Source: Roseinatronobacter ekhonensis
GTDB taxonomy: Bacteria > Pseudomonadota > Alphaproteobacteria > Rhodobacterales > Rhodobacteraceae
Direction of reading: 5' to 3'
DNA length: 64,000 nucleotides
NCBI RefSeq assembly: GCF_900499075.1
Contig: NZ_UIHC01000014.1
Coordinates: forward strand, 1 to 64,000
The first letter of the stretch is position 1. Each line of letters begins with the position of its first letter. A program made the translations under genes and the position numbers. Below are positions 1-8,531 of the stretch, one piece after another. The notes under the pieces are model-generated. The model ran no database searches. It had not been told where the DNA came from and worked only from the letters and a program-made list of their open reading frames with translations.

Positions 1-67
1 TGATCAGAGCTTGAAGCTCAGCACGGTCGGCGGGGCCAAGGTAAAGGCAAATGTCATTGCGTCTCAT
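1..67 (-). CDS. IS630-family transposase, N-terminal fragment (continues off window)
   Basis: Twenty-two codons are visible from an ATG at 65-67 on the minus strand; the rest lies left of the window. The peptide begins MRRNDICLYLGPADRAELQA. This resembles the N-terminus of IS630-family transposases, where a short leader precedes a '(S/G)PADRA.L.ALI' helix of the helix-turn-helix region. The match is recalled from the family, not computed. An extended -10-like TGTGCTATAT sits just upstream. Only the start is available, so whether the transposase is intact cannot be judged. Confidence 0.55.
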   Translation of the reverse strand, partial: MRRNDICLYLGPADRAELQALI

Positions 68-126
68 GTCCCGAATATAGCACATCAGGCCCTCAATGGG
101 AATCCTGTGTCAGGTGGGGAACACTA
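1..126 (-). mobile_element. Probable end of an IS630-type insertion sequence
   Basis: The transposase start (65-67) is followed on the plus strand by about 55 bases of non-coding sequence and then CTAG at 124-127. IS630-family elements are known to insert at TA, often within CTAG, duplicating the TA. The junction would therefore fall at 125-126, exactly at the stop codon of the neighbouring 326-aa gene. The other inverted repeat is outside the window, so the boundary is inferred. Confidence 0.4.
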
Positions 127-1104
127 GATATCGGCATAGTACAGCGCGCTTTCAGCCACTGCTGGCGCGGAGTGGTATGTCATCATTCCCGCCGGACGGA
201 ACAAGCCAGAGCCGCCGAGCATGGTCGCCAGATCAGCCACCATCGGATGGGGTGAATTGCCAAGTTTCACGGTGCAGTCGGGAAAGGCCACCCCGGCGGT
301 TTTCGCACTTTCCAAGGTCATGCAGGCAAACTGTCCGAACACATTCCGCCGCGACGCCACAAGCCGTTGCGACGCCGGATTGGTCGCCGCATGCGGATAC
401 AGGCTGAAATCGATGATCTCTGACTGGTTGGACCCGACAACCCCCGGCCCACCGACAAGATCATCCACCGACAGGCTGAACAGCGCGCTTGTCGCAGGCT
501 CCGCCACCGGCGCCGGAATTGTAAACTCCCATGATGTTCGGCCGGGATTGTTCGGGGCCGGATTCTGGTAAATGAACGGATAGGTCATGACCTTGTTTTC
601 ACCAAAATTATGCATGCCCCAATAGACCGCGATCCGGTCATCACAGGGCACCCATAGGCGGTAATTTCCAAGCGTCTTGGTATGGTCGCGCCCTTGTATG
701 AATTGCGAACTGGTCAGGCCGAACGGCGTTTGTGCCGTTTTCGCCGTCGCGTAGGACACGATGTTGATCTCGCATTCATGGGTCGGTTCGATGCCCATGC
801 TGGCGGGTGCCGGATCGGCATAGGTGATGGGCTTCAGGATATCAGCATAGGACTGCGGGTCATTGACCCCGGAATCGGACGAATAGCTCATGAAATTGAT
901 ATTCATCAGCCCGTAGTCCTGCCCACCTTCCGCCAGATCATCAAAGGGAAACGCCGCCAGAGCGTTGGACTGCTTGGCCAGAATCTGGTTCAGGGTTGCG
1001 ATTGGAACCTTTAGGTAAACCCAGATGGCTGAAAACGACCCATACAGAAAGGGCGGGTTTCCGACGGCGGGAATCTTGTCGCTGACTGCATTGGCTTTGG
1101 CCAT
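124..1104 (-). CDS. Hypothetical protein, 326 aa, possibly acetoacetate decarboxylase-like fold
   Basis: I do not recognise this protein with confidence. It has no signal peptide or membrane segment. It is rich in short beta-strand-like stretches with aromatic, Gly and Pro residues. A segment RIAVYWGMHNFGENKVM (about residues 158-174) faintly recalls the 'aGRe.wGfPKk.a' region of acetoacetate decarboxylase-like beta-cone proteins, but the catalytic lysine motif is not clearly present. The start ATG is at 1102-1104 with AGGAGAG upstream (reverse complement of ctctcct). The stop TAG coincides with the putative IS630 target CTAG, so the C-terminus (...ALYYADI) may be native or shortened by the insertion. 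It lies downstream of the cyclase gene on the same strand with a 66-base gap. Confidence 0.6.
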   Translation of the reverse strand: MAKANAVSDKIPAVGNPPFLYGSFSAIWVYLKVPIATLNQILAKQSNALAAFPFDDLAEGGQDYGLMNINFMSYSSDSGVNDPQSYADILKPITYADPAPASMGIEPTHECEINIVSYATAKTAQTPFGLTSSQFIQGRDHTKTLGNYRLWVPCDDRIAVYWGMHNFGENKVMTYPFIYQNPAPNNPGRTSWEFTIPAPVAEPATSALFSLSVDDLVGGPGVVGSNQSEIIDFSLYPHAATNPASQRLVASRRNVFGQFACMTLESAKTAGVAFPDCTVKLGNSPHPMVADLATMLGGSGLFRPAGMMTYHSAPAVAESALYYADI

Positions 1105-1170
1105 TCGTCTCTCCTGACTTGCGTGTTTCGGGCCTTTGGATGCCGATGCTTGCGACCCAGCCCTGTCGCG

Positions 1171-4100
1171 TTATGCGCCCCCTGTCGACGGCCCTGTCGG
1201 GATCGTTTCCAGCAAACGACGGGCCTTTTGATGGTCCAACGTTAACCCGCCATCCTGCAAAGCTGGCAATAATTTTTCCAATTTCGGTGCCGCGTCAGAG
1301 CAACCGCGAAGCTTGTGTTGCAACCCTGTCAGGCTGGTCAGGGCGCGGGACTGAAGCGCAACGCTCCCGCATTCCCCCGCTATTGCTGCGGCGGATTGGA
1401 AAAGCGCTTCGCTTTGGCCGCCATTTTCGGACGTCTGGGCGAACAAGATCTCGCCGCGCAGTCGCAACAATTCGGGCAACCAGAACCGCTCGTTGGTTTC
1501 GTCGCAAAAGCTTCGGGCTTCGTCCAGAATGCCAAGTGCCTTGTCATGCTCGCCATTGGCCGCCAGCAGGTCTGCCTGAAGATACAGAAAGTAGCTTAGC
1601 CCCAGGCGCGAGCGGGTATCCTTCCAGTCTGCAATGCCGGCGCTCAGCTTTTCCACGCCGACATCATACGCGCCGCATAGATGCGCGCGCGACCAAGCCG
1701 CGATCACCTCTGTCCAGCCGATCCAGAATTGGAAACCGTGCCGTTTTGACAGCACGAACGCCTCTTGCGACAAGTCCAACGCACGTTGCAGGTCGCCGCA
1801 GAAAGCATGCGTCCAAGATGCAAAGCAGATCGCAAAGGCGGTCGAAAACGGGTGTCCGGTCTGTTTGGCGGTTGTCATGGCTTCATCCGAGACGCGCCGC
1901 GCCGTATCGGCATGCCCCAACTGCCAATGCGCCCAGCTTGCATAGCCCAGCGCCGCAACCTTTATATCCACCACATCGAACTTGAGCGCCTCTGCGCGCT
2001 CTTCATCCGTCATCCCGGACTCGATCACATTGGACAAGGCATCAAGCGCGGCATGGGGTTCACCGCAATAAAAGCTGGCCGCTCCCTTGGCGCGATAGCC
2101 CGCGGCCATTATCAGGCGGCTTCCGGTCGCGCGCGCCATCTCTGCCAGATTTTCGCCGTGCTCGATGGCTTTGGCATAGCGTGCACCCAGCAGATGATAC
2201 CGCATCAACCCGTATGTCACGGGGAAGATCGCAAAATTATCATGCTGATCGCGTGCCAGTTCGCGGGCGCGTTCATACGAGCGGTTGACATGTTCATGCG
2301 AATAGCCAAGTGCGGCGGCCTGCGGCACAGCCAGCATGACCAGCAATTCGAATTCCTGCGCGTCGCGTGCATCGCTATGCGGGGTCTTGGCCAACGCCGC
2401 CAACGCGTTTTCCAGATGGTTGATCGCCTCCAGACTGGCCGATGACGCAAGCGCACGTTCGGCAGCGGTCACGAAAAACGGGAAGGCGCGCGCGTGCTCG
2501 CCACCGGCGGCGTAGTGATACCCAAGACTTTCGGGTTCATTGCTGCATACGTCCGGCATATGCTCTTCCAGCGCGTGCGCAATACGCCGGTGACACTCGT
2601 GCTGCGCCGTCTTGAGCAGTGATTGGTATGCCGCATCCTGCACAAGGGCATGTTTGAATTCGTAGCTTGCCTGTGTGGAACTGCCCTCACAATAAATCAG
2701 CTCTGCATCCAGCAACTGGTCCAGCGCGCCGCGCAGTTGGGCATCCCGATACCCAGAGACATGGCGCAGCAGGTCATGCGAAAAGCGGCGGCCGATCGTT
2801 GCAGCGATCTGCGCAATTTCCTTGGCGGATGGCGACCGGTCCAGACGCGCCATCAGCGAATCCTGCAAAGAGGCGGGGATCGCCTGTTCCATGTTCGCGC
2901 CACTCATCCGGTAGCGACCATCGACATCCTCTACCCACCCGGATTCGAGCACCATCTGGGTCAGTTCTTCGGCATATAGCGGAATGCCGTCCGCACGCTC
3001 TACAATCTGTTCCAGCAGACGCCTTGGCAGTGTTTTGCCGCCCGTCATGGCGTTGACCAGATTGATGACTTCGGCCCTGCGAAACCGGTTCAGGGAAAGC
3101 GATGTGACATGCGACATGCTCTGGAAGGGCGGCTTGTAATCCGGGCGGAAGGACAGCAACAGCAGCCACCGCTTGGTCTTGAGCTGTTCGATGAAATGCG
3201 AAATGACTTCCAGCGTGGTCGGATCGCACCAATGGACATCCTCGAATTCCATCAGCAAGGGGGTTGCGTCCGCCAGTGACTGGTAGAAATCCAGAACGGC
3301 AGAGAATGTTGCGCGCTTTATCTCTTCGGGGGCATGGGCCAGCCAGTCCGCCGTCGTATCCGTTTCGACCCCCAACAGGTAGGACAGGGCCGGCAGATGA
3401 TGCGCGTGACCTGGCCGCAGGGCGTCCTTGATCAGTTCTAGGTTTTCGCTGCTCGCGGCCTCCTTGCGCAGCCCGAAGCGCCGCTGCAATTCCTCGGCAA
3501 TCGGATGCATGGCCGAATGCTGGTGAAAGGCAGAGCCGAAAAACCGGACAATATTCATGTCCTCGTCGCCCAATTGGCGGTTGAAGCTGTGCAGGATGCG
3601 GGATTTTCCGACACCTGCCTCGCCGCTCAGCATCATCACCTGACCATCGCCGCTTTTGGCGGATGCCCAATGCTGCTGAATCAACCCAAGCTCTGCGGTG
3701 CGGCCGATCAGGGGGCGGGCATTTTCCCTCTGACTGCTGGACAAGGTCGTGCCGTCCAGCATATCGCCAGTAACTGAAAAGCAGTTTACAGGCTTCGAGA
3801 ACCCTTTCAGGTCATGGGCACCAAGGTCGGTGAACGCAAATAGCCCTTTGGTCAGGTTGTGCGTGGTCCGGCTGACGACGATCTGGCCGGGCTGGGCAAT
3901 ACCCTGTAGTCGCGCCGCGAGGTTGGGCACATCACCGATCACCGAAAGCTGTTCGCCCAAGGCCCCGGCCCCGTCACTGCCGACGACAACCTGCCCGGTA
4001 TTGATCCCGATGCGCAGGTTCAGCTTCACATTCAGGGCGGACAAATCGGGATGGCCACCAGTGATCGACCGCAGCATGTCCAGCGCGGCGCGAATGGCGC

Positions 4101-4575
4101 TGCCAGTCGCATGCTCATAGGCCACAGGGTAGCCAAACATGACATTGATGCCATCGCCCAGATACTGCATGACCGTGCCGCCGTGGCGCGCAACGATCTC
4201 AGAGCAGATTGCGCGGTAGGTCGCCAGAATGGCACGCAGGTCTTCGGGATCAAGGGCTTCGGCAAGCTGGGTAGACCCGACAAGGTCGCAGAACAGAACC
4301 GTCAACTGGCGGCGTTCCGCAGCCCTTAGCGCCAGATTGGACGACAATGGCTCGGCCACCGCCCTGTCACCACCCGCGTGACCTGCCGCGTCAAGAGAGG
4401 TCTTGGGCCGCGCGCCCGTATCAGTAGCTGTTCCACATTCAGGGCAAAACCGGTTCTGCGGTTGCAGCACCGCCGCGCATTCGCGACAGGCCAAAATGGC
4501 TGCAAGCCTGCTCCCGCAATGGTCGCAGAACTTGGCAGTTTCGCCGCACTCGTTTCCGCAAGACCCGCACAACAA
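1171..4575 (-). CDS. Class III adenylate/guanylate cyclase with zinc ribbon, AAA ATPase and TPR region
   Basis: A 1134-aa multidomain signalling protein. Residues 3-48 form a double zinc ribbon (CGSCG...FCDHCG, CRECA...FCPECG). Residues about 90-265 are a class III nucleotidyl cyclase domain with both metal aspartates (D97 in FCDLVGST, D141 in YLGDGINVMFG) and the DVPNLAARL stretch (215-223). Residues about 288-620 are a P-loop ATPase with Walker A GEAGVGKS (318-325) and a Walker B-like LLMEFEDVHW. The remaining half is helical and Ala/Leu-rich, as in the TPR part of this family. The start is a TTG (two adjacent TTG codons, 4575 and 4572); the zinc ribbon at the extreme N-terminus supports it. 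Known relatives make cAMP or cGMP in response to unidentified inputs. It is divergent from the gene for a cNMP-binding-like membrane protein, which hints at a linked output. Confidence 0.85.
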   Translation of the reverse strand: MLCGSCGNECGETAKFCDHCGSRLAAILACRECAAVLQPQNRFCPECGTATDTGARPKTSLDAAGHAGGDRAVAEPLSSNLALRAAERRQLTVLFCDLVGSTQLAEALDPEDLRAILATYRAICSEIVARHGGTVMQYLGDGINVMFGYPVAYEHATGSAIRAALDMLRSITGGHPDLSALNVKLNLRIGINTGQVVVGSDGAGALGEQLSVIGDVPNLAARLQGIAQPGQIVVSRTTHNLTKGLFAFTDLGAHDLKGFSKPVNCFSVTGDMLDGTTLSSSQRENARPLIGRTAELGLIQQHWASAKSGDGQVMMLSGEAGVGKSRILHSFNRQLGDEDMNIVRFFGSAFHQHSAMHPIAEELQRRFGLRKEAASSENLELIKDALRPGHAHHLPALSYLLGVETDTTADWLAHAPEEIKRATFSAVLDFYQSLADATPLLMEFEDVHWCDPTTLEVISHFIEQLKTKRWLLLLSFRPDYKPPFQSMSHVTSLSLNRFRRAEVINLVNAMTGGKTLPRRLLEQIVERADGIPLYAEELTQMVLESGWVEDVDGRYRMSGANMEQAIPASLQDSLMARLDRSPSAKEIAQIAATIGRRFSHDLLRHVSGYRDAQLRGALDQLLDAELIYCEGSSTQASYEFKHALVQDAAYQSLLKTAQHECHRRIAHALEEHMPDVCSNEPESLGYHYAAGGEHARAFPFFVTAAERALASSASLEAINHLENALAALAKTPHSDARDAQEFELLVMLAVPQAAALGYSHEHVNRSYERARELARDQHDNFAIFPVTYGLMRYHLLGARYAKAIEHGENLAEMARATGSRLIMAAGYRAKGAASFYCGEPHAALDALSNVIESGMTDEERAEALKFDVVDIKVAALGYASWAHWQLGHADTARRVSDEAMTTAKQTGHPFSTAFAICFASWTHAFCGDLQRALDLSQEAFVLSKRHGFQFWIGWTEVIAAWSRAHLCGAYDVGVEKLSAGIADWKDTRSRLGLSYFLYLQADLLAANGEHDKALGILDEARSFCDETNERFWLPELLRLRGEILFAQTSENGGQSEALFQSAAAIAGECGSVALQSRALTSLTGLQHKLRGCSDAAPKLEKLLPALQDGGLTLDHQKARRLLETIPTGPSTGGA

Positions 4576-4820
4576 AGACCAAACAATCCCAAGTTGTCTT
4601 ACCTAGGGGAAACCGTGACGCGGCCAAGACCCTCGGTCAAGTCTAGAATTCGCCCGCCTGAGCAAGGCTTTGTGCGCAAACGACGCCTACCAGGTGCGAC
4701 AGGCGGGGCGCCGGGTCCGTTGCGGCGCGCAAGCCCGGACAACCCATCGCCGCCAAAGAAAGATTTTGATTTTCGTCTGGCGGGCTGTTTTACACAGTCG
4801 GGAATGACGAAGGGCCGACA
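4576..4820. promoter_or_regulatory. Divergent intergenic region, cyclase / cNMP-domain protein
   Basis: About 245 bases between the divergent starts. It must hold promoters for both directions, but I see no strong -35/-10 pair, no inverted repeat of note and no small gene. Confidence 0.4.
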
Positions 4821-5528
4821 ATGGGGAATTTTTCGACCGACCAGCTTTTCGATGCCGCTGGCTTGGCTGGCGTAGTCCTGTATCTCGGCTCTTACGCGCT
4901 GTTGCAACTTGGCGTTTTGCGCGGGAACGGTTACGCTTATGCGACCCTCAACCTGTGCGCGGCCAGCATGGTTCTGCTTAGCCTGACCGTCGCATTCAAC
5001 CTGTCATCGGCAATCATCCAGATATCTTGGATCGTCATCAGCATTCTGGGCATTGCGCGCTTGGTCTGGGTCAACCGCAGAGTCCGCTTTTCCGATGAAG
5101 AGCGCGGCTTTCTGGCCGATGCGTTCCCCGACATGCCAGCCCCGATTGCGCGCCGCTTTCTGGACAGCGGAACCTGGATCGATGCCGAAGCAGGCGGCCA
5201 GCTTATCGAAGAGGGCGAGCCGGTCCAGAACCTGTTTTATCTGGCGCGCGGCAAGGCCGAGATCAGGTCCGGGGGCAAGCCGATCAGCACAGTGGAGTCC
5301 GGCTTGCTGGGCGAAATGAATGTGCTGACCAGCGGCCCGGCCTCCGCCTCTGTTGTGGTGGTGAATGCGGCACGGGTTTTCGTGATTTCCGGCGACACGC
5401 TCCGACGGATGGCCGCACGCGACTCCGAGTTTCGGATCTTGCTGGAAAACGGCATGAGCAGCGATACAGGGCGCAAACTGATGCGGGCCAATCAACGCCT
5501 GTCGACGATGACCGGGGATCGGGCATGA
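4821..5528 (+). CDS. Membrane protein with cyclic-nucleotide-binding-like domain
   Basis: A 235-aa protein. The N-terminal part (about residues 12-84) has two to three hydrophobic segments, of the type found in CBU_0592-like small membrane domains (GVVLYLGSYALLQ, AASMVLLSLTVAF, ISWIVISILGIARLV). Residues about 100-215 match a cNMP-binding beta-roll (DAEAGGQLIEEGEPVQNLFY..., STVESGLLGEMNVLTSGPASASV). In the phosphate-binding cassette the Glu of GE is kept, but the position normally holding Arg before the Ser/Thr-Ala pair is Ala/Ser (PASASV). Canonical cAMP binding is therefore doubtful. It overlaps the next gene by 4 bases and is divergent from the cyclase gene. It probably senses a nucleotide or another small ligand at the membrane. 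Confidence 0.75.
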   Translation: MGNFSTDQLFDAAGLAGVVLYLGSYALLQLGVLRGNGYAYATLNLCAASMVLLSLTVAFNLSSAIIQISWIVISILGIARLVWVNRRVRFSDEERGFLADAFPDMPAPIARRFLDSGTWIDAEAGGQLIEEGEPVQNLFYLARGKAEIRSGGKPISTVESGLLGEMNVLTSGPASASVVVVNAARVFVISGDTLRRMAARDSEFRILLENGMSSDTGRKLMRANQRLSTMTGDRA

Positions 5529-5911
5529 GTGTCGCGACAGTGCTTGCGGGGCTGGTCCTGTTTCAGATTAAACACTACTTGGCCGATTTTCATTGGCAGA
5601 CCCCGTGGATGCTGTCGACCAAGGGGTTTTATGGCCATCCGGGCGGCTTGGCCCATGCCGGTCTACACGGCCTGCTTACCCTGCCTGTGCTGGTTGTAAT
5701 CGCACCCGTCATGCCGGTTCTTTTTGCGCTGCTGATTCTGGCCGAGATCGCGGTGCATTATCATATTGACTGGATCAAGGCGCGCCAGACGACCCAGCGG
5801 GGGATACATGAAAACAACCCTGTGTTCTGGCGTTTGCTGGGGCTGGATCAGGCGGCTCATCAGCTCACCTATATCGCGATTATTGGCGCGCTGGTCACGT
5901 TCGGGCCGTAG
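5525..5911 (+). CDS. DUF3307 family membrane protein
   Basis: A 128-aa protein with hydrophobic segments at about residues 1-20, 45-75 and 105-125. It has the DUF3307 pattern QIKHYLADFHWQT..M...K near the N-terminus, then conserved histidines (HAGLH, AVHYHIDWIK) and a C-terminal LDQAAHQLTY. The molecular function of DUF3307 is not known to me. The ATG overlaps the stop of the cNMP-domain gene (ATGA), so the two are translationally coupled and probably act together. Confidence 0.8.
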   Translation: MSVATVLAGLVLFQIKHYLADFHWQTPWMLSTKGFYGHPGGLAHAGLHGLLTLPVLVVIAPVMPVLFALLILAEIAVHYHIDWIKARQTTQRGIHENNPVFWRLLGLDQAAHQLTYIAIIGALVTFGP

Positions 5912-6094
5912 AATGTCCGACCCATGACTGCAGCGTCAGAATCCCGCACGTTCAATCCGTAAAACCATGACTAAAACCAGCGCTTGGCCATGCACGGCGC
6001 TAGCGGACGTTGTCGCGCAGTGCTTTTCTTTTGCGAACAGATTGGCATAGTTTCCCGCATCGGACCGATGCGATAACCCCGGCACTGGGAAAAC

Positions 6095-7189
6095 ATGGAC
6101 AGTGAGCGCAAGACCTCGAAGGATGCGGCAGTAAGACGGAAGCTGGAAAAGCTGATCGCCGAAGGTCGACATGGCGACAGACTGCCCAAGGTGCGCGACC
6201 TCATGGTCGAATTCGCGACATCGCAAAGGGTTGTCCAAAGAGCGTTGGAGCCGCTGCTCGGACTTGGATTGATTGACGCGAAGCCGGGCGCGGGGTTGCG
6301 GATCGCACAGCACCAAGATGCACCCGAAACCGCCTATAGCGTTGATTGCCTGATCTTGTATCGGGACTCTGAAAGCAGGCTTGCACGGCGCTTGCTGATA
6401 GAATTGGTCAATCGCCTGCGCCGCAATGGCTACCGGGTCGAAATGAAAGGCTTTGACGACGAAGCCGATGTGCTGGACCATATAGATCGGCGCGGACGGG
6501 TTCGTTGCTGCCTGCTGCAAACCAATTTCGAGGTCGTTTCCGTCAGGTTCCTTGCCCGTATTCTGGAATGCGCCGATGCGCTGGTCGTGGATGGCGTGTC
6601 GGTCACCGGCATTGATGCGGATGTAATCGGCACCAACTGGCGCGAGGCGCTTTCGGTCGGATACCGGATACTGCAAGATCGCGGGCATTCGCGAATCGGG
6701 TTTCTTACCTCGGCACATGACGCACGCCAGATCGCGATGGCGCGGCGAGAGTTTCTACTTCTCAGCGGATGGGAGGGGCCGTCACCCCATCCCCGCCTGT
6801 ATACAGTCGGGGCGTTGCCGGGCTCCTACCGTCATGCCGATCTGGTCCGCGCCCTGCCCGACAGCGCGACCGAACCCGATGCCTCTACAGCCCTGATTGT
6901 CTGGGGGCTGGTCGAGGGACACATGCTGGACGCCGCGCTTCAAGAAAAACGCCTGAAGTCGGGGGTGGATGTCAGCCTTCTGCTGCTTGGCAGCGTGGAT
7001 GTGCCGTCCGAGCATGTCAGCCGGTTCGATATCGTCGGCAATTCGGACCGCGAAAAGCTCGACCTGTTCACCGAGGTTGTCACGGCACGTCTTGTGGGAA
7101 GCACAGAGCCGCCGCGCACGCATTACCTGCCGATCTATACCCATATGAACGGTTCTATTCAGCTTCTGGATGCCACAACGCGCGACTAA
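6095..7189 (+). CDS. GntR/LacI-hybrid transcriptional regulator (AraR-like architecture)
   Basis: A 364-aa regulator. Residues about 8-72 form a GntR-type winged helix (RRKLEKLIAEGRHGDRLPKVRDLMVEFATSQRVVQRALEPLLGLGLI, interrupted here only by normal spacing). From about residue 80 to the end is a periplasmic-binding-protein-like sensor of the LacI/GalR kind (GTNWREALSVGYRILQ, then RGHSRIGFLTS). This combination of GntR DNA-binding and LacI sensor domains is the architecture known from AraR of Bacillus. Sensors of this kind bind sugars or sugar phosphates. It lies directly upstream of, and on the same strand as, the sulfatase/sugar-import operon. A perfect inverted repeat just after its stop is the likely operator, so it is probably the local repressor, relieved by the imported sugar or a derivative. 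Confidence 0.85.
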   Translation: MDSERKTSKDAAVRRKLEKLIAEGRHGDRLPKVRDLMVEFATSQRVVQRALEPLLGLGLIDAKPGAGLRIAQHQDAPETAYSVDCLILYRDSESRLARRLLIELVNRLRRNGYRVEMKGFDDEADVLDHIDRRGRVRCCLLQTNFEVVSVRFLARILECADALVVDGVSVTGIDADVIGTNWREALSVGYRILQDRGHSRIGFLTSAHDARQIAMARREFLLLSGWEGPSPHPRLYTVGALPGSYRHADLVRALPDSATEPDASTALIVWGLVEGHMLDAALQEKRLKSGVDVSLLLLGSVDVPSEHVSRFDIVGNSDREKLDLFTEVVTARLVGSTEPPRTHYLPIYTHMNGSIQLLDATTRD

Positions 7190-7190
7190 A

Positions 7191-7228
7191 GTGAGTATAA
7201 GTTACGTTTTCACATGACTTATACTCAC
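7191..7228. promoter_or_regulatory. Perfect inverted repeat, candidate operator of the adjacent GntR-type regulator
   Basis: GTGAGTATAAGT at 7191-7202 and its exact reverse complement ACTTATACTCAC at 7217-7228, separated by 14 bases. It sits between the regulator stop and the oxidoreductase start at 7263. The arms are AT-rich with no T-run after them, so an operator is more likely than a terminator. Two palindromic arms with a short spacer fit a dimeric repressor or two bound dimers. Confidence 0.7.
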
Positions 7229-7262
7229 CTATCATCGACCCCAATGGATCGCAGGGGGCGTC

Positions 7263-8531
7263 ATGGCATCATCCAAGCCGGGCTTTGGAATAGCAATCAT
7301 CGGCGCGGGCGAGCGCGGTGTCTATTTCATCGGCAGCCGCATTGCCGAAGCGGCCTCTGACACGGGGCTTCGGGTGGTCGGCGTCTTTGACAGGTTGACC
7401 GACCGCGCGACTTTGGCCGCCGCGCATCTGAGCACGATTTACGAGTCTGGCGGACTGGACCATCAGGTGCAGGTCTTTGCCTCGCTTGAAGACGCGTTGG
7501 CGGACCCGTCGGTAGATCTTGTCATCGTGACCACCCACACTGACAGCCACCGCGAACCTGTGGAACGCGCCGTCGCCCATGGCAAACGGGTTTACCTGGA
7601 CAAGCCGATCTCTGTCACGCTCAGCGATGCAGAGGCGATCGCACGATCCGAACGCAGCGCGGGTCAGCCGATCATGATGGGCTTCACCCGTCGATATGAA
7701 CAACCATGGATCGAAGCTGTGAAAATCGCGCATGGTGGCCGTATCGGAACGCCGCGCATGGTGCTTTTGCGCTCGATTATCCCCTACACCCGCTATTTGC
7801 AGCTTTGGCATCGCAACGAGGCGCGGTCTGGCGGTGCCCTGAACGACAAGGGGTCGCACCATTTCGACGTTTTGAACTGGATCGCGGATGGCGCGCGGCC
7901 CGTCCGGGTCACAGCGACAGGCGGTGTGTCGGGCATCTTCGCCCCCGATCCGACCGCGCCCGCGCGCTGTAGCGAATGCGAACGCGATTGCCCTTACCGT
8001 CGCCATGAAACCCTGATCGACAAGTTCGAAGGCATCGGCCGCGTCCCGAATGATAGCTGGCGCACAGCGCATGCCGTTCATGACCGCAACGATACCTGCG
8101 TCTATCATCCGGGCGCGGATATAGACGACCATGCCGTTGTCACCGTGCAATATGACAGTGGTCTTGTAGCGACCCTATTCTTCGCGATTTTCGGACCTTG
8201 GGCAACGGATCAGGAAACTCTGGAAATCGTCGGCGACAGTGGGCGTCTGCGGATGGAGCGTCATAGCGGCGACATCGACCTTGTCGAAAACCATGGCCAC
8301 GCGCGCTCCGGGATTCAATTTCCAAATCCGGACCGCGCATCGTCGCATTACGGCGCCGACCGTGAACTTGTGCGCAAGCTGGAAAAATTCTTGCAGGGCG
8401 AAGTGCCTCCGGTGGGTGTGGCCGAGGGGCTTGCCTCTTTGCGACTGGTGACAGCCGCGCAGATCAGCCTGTCCGAAGGTGGCCGCCCGGTCGACCCGCG
8501 CGAGATGCAGGTCGAGGAGGCGGCCCAATGA
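7263..8531 (+). CDS. Gfo/Idh/MocA family NAD(P)-dependent oxidoreductase
   Basis: A 422-aa protein. The N-terminal Rossmann domain has the dinucleotide motif IIGAGERG (about residues 10-17) and the DKPIS motif (about 116-120), where most relatives have EKP with the catalytic Lys. The C-terminal alpha/beta domain contains FTRRYEQPW, the NDKGSHHFDVLNW signature and a cysteine cluster C-SE-C-ERD-C-PYR, probably metal binding. Members oxidise or reduce a hydroxyl of a sugar, inositol or sugar acid. It is the first gene of an operon that continues with a PHP-like hydrolase (4-base overlap), a sugar importer, a PfkB kinase and a sulfatase. It likely acts on the imported sugar in the cytoplasm; the exact substrate is not determinable from sequence. 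Confidence 0.88.
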   Translation: MASSKPGFGIAIIGAGERGVYFIGSRIAEAASDTGLRVVGVFDRLTDRATLAAAHLSTIYESGGLDHQVQVFASLEDALADPSVDLVIVTTHTDSHREPVERAVAHGKRVYLDKPISVTLSDAEAIARSERSAGQPIMMGFTRRYEQPWIEAVKIAHGGRIGTPRMVLLRSIIPYTRYLQLWHRNEARSGGALNDKGSHHFDVLNWIADGARPVRVTATGGVSGIFAPDPTAPARCSECERDCPYRRHETLIDKFEGIGRVPNDSWRTAHAVHDRNDTCVYHPGADIDDHAVVTVQYDSGLVATLFFAIFGPWATDQETLEIVGDSGRLRMERHSGDIDLVENHGHARSGIQFPNPDRASSHYGADRELVRKLEKFLQGEVPPVGVAEGLASLRLVTAAQISLSEGGRPVDPREMQVEEAAQ

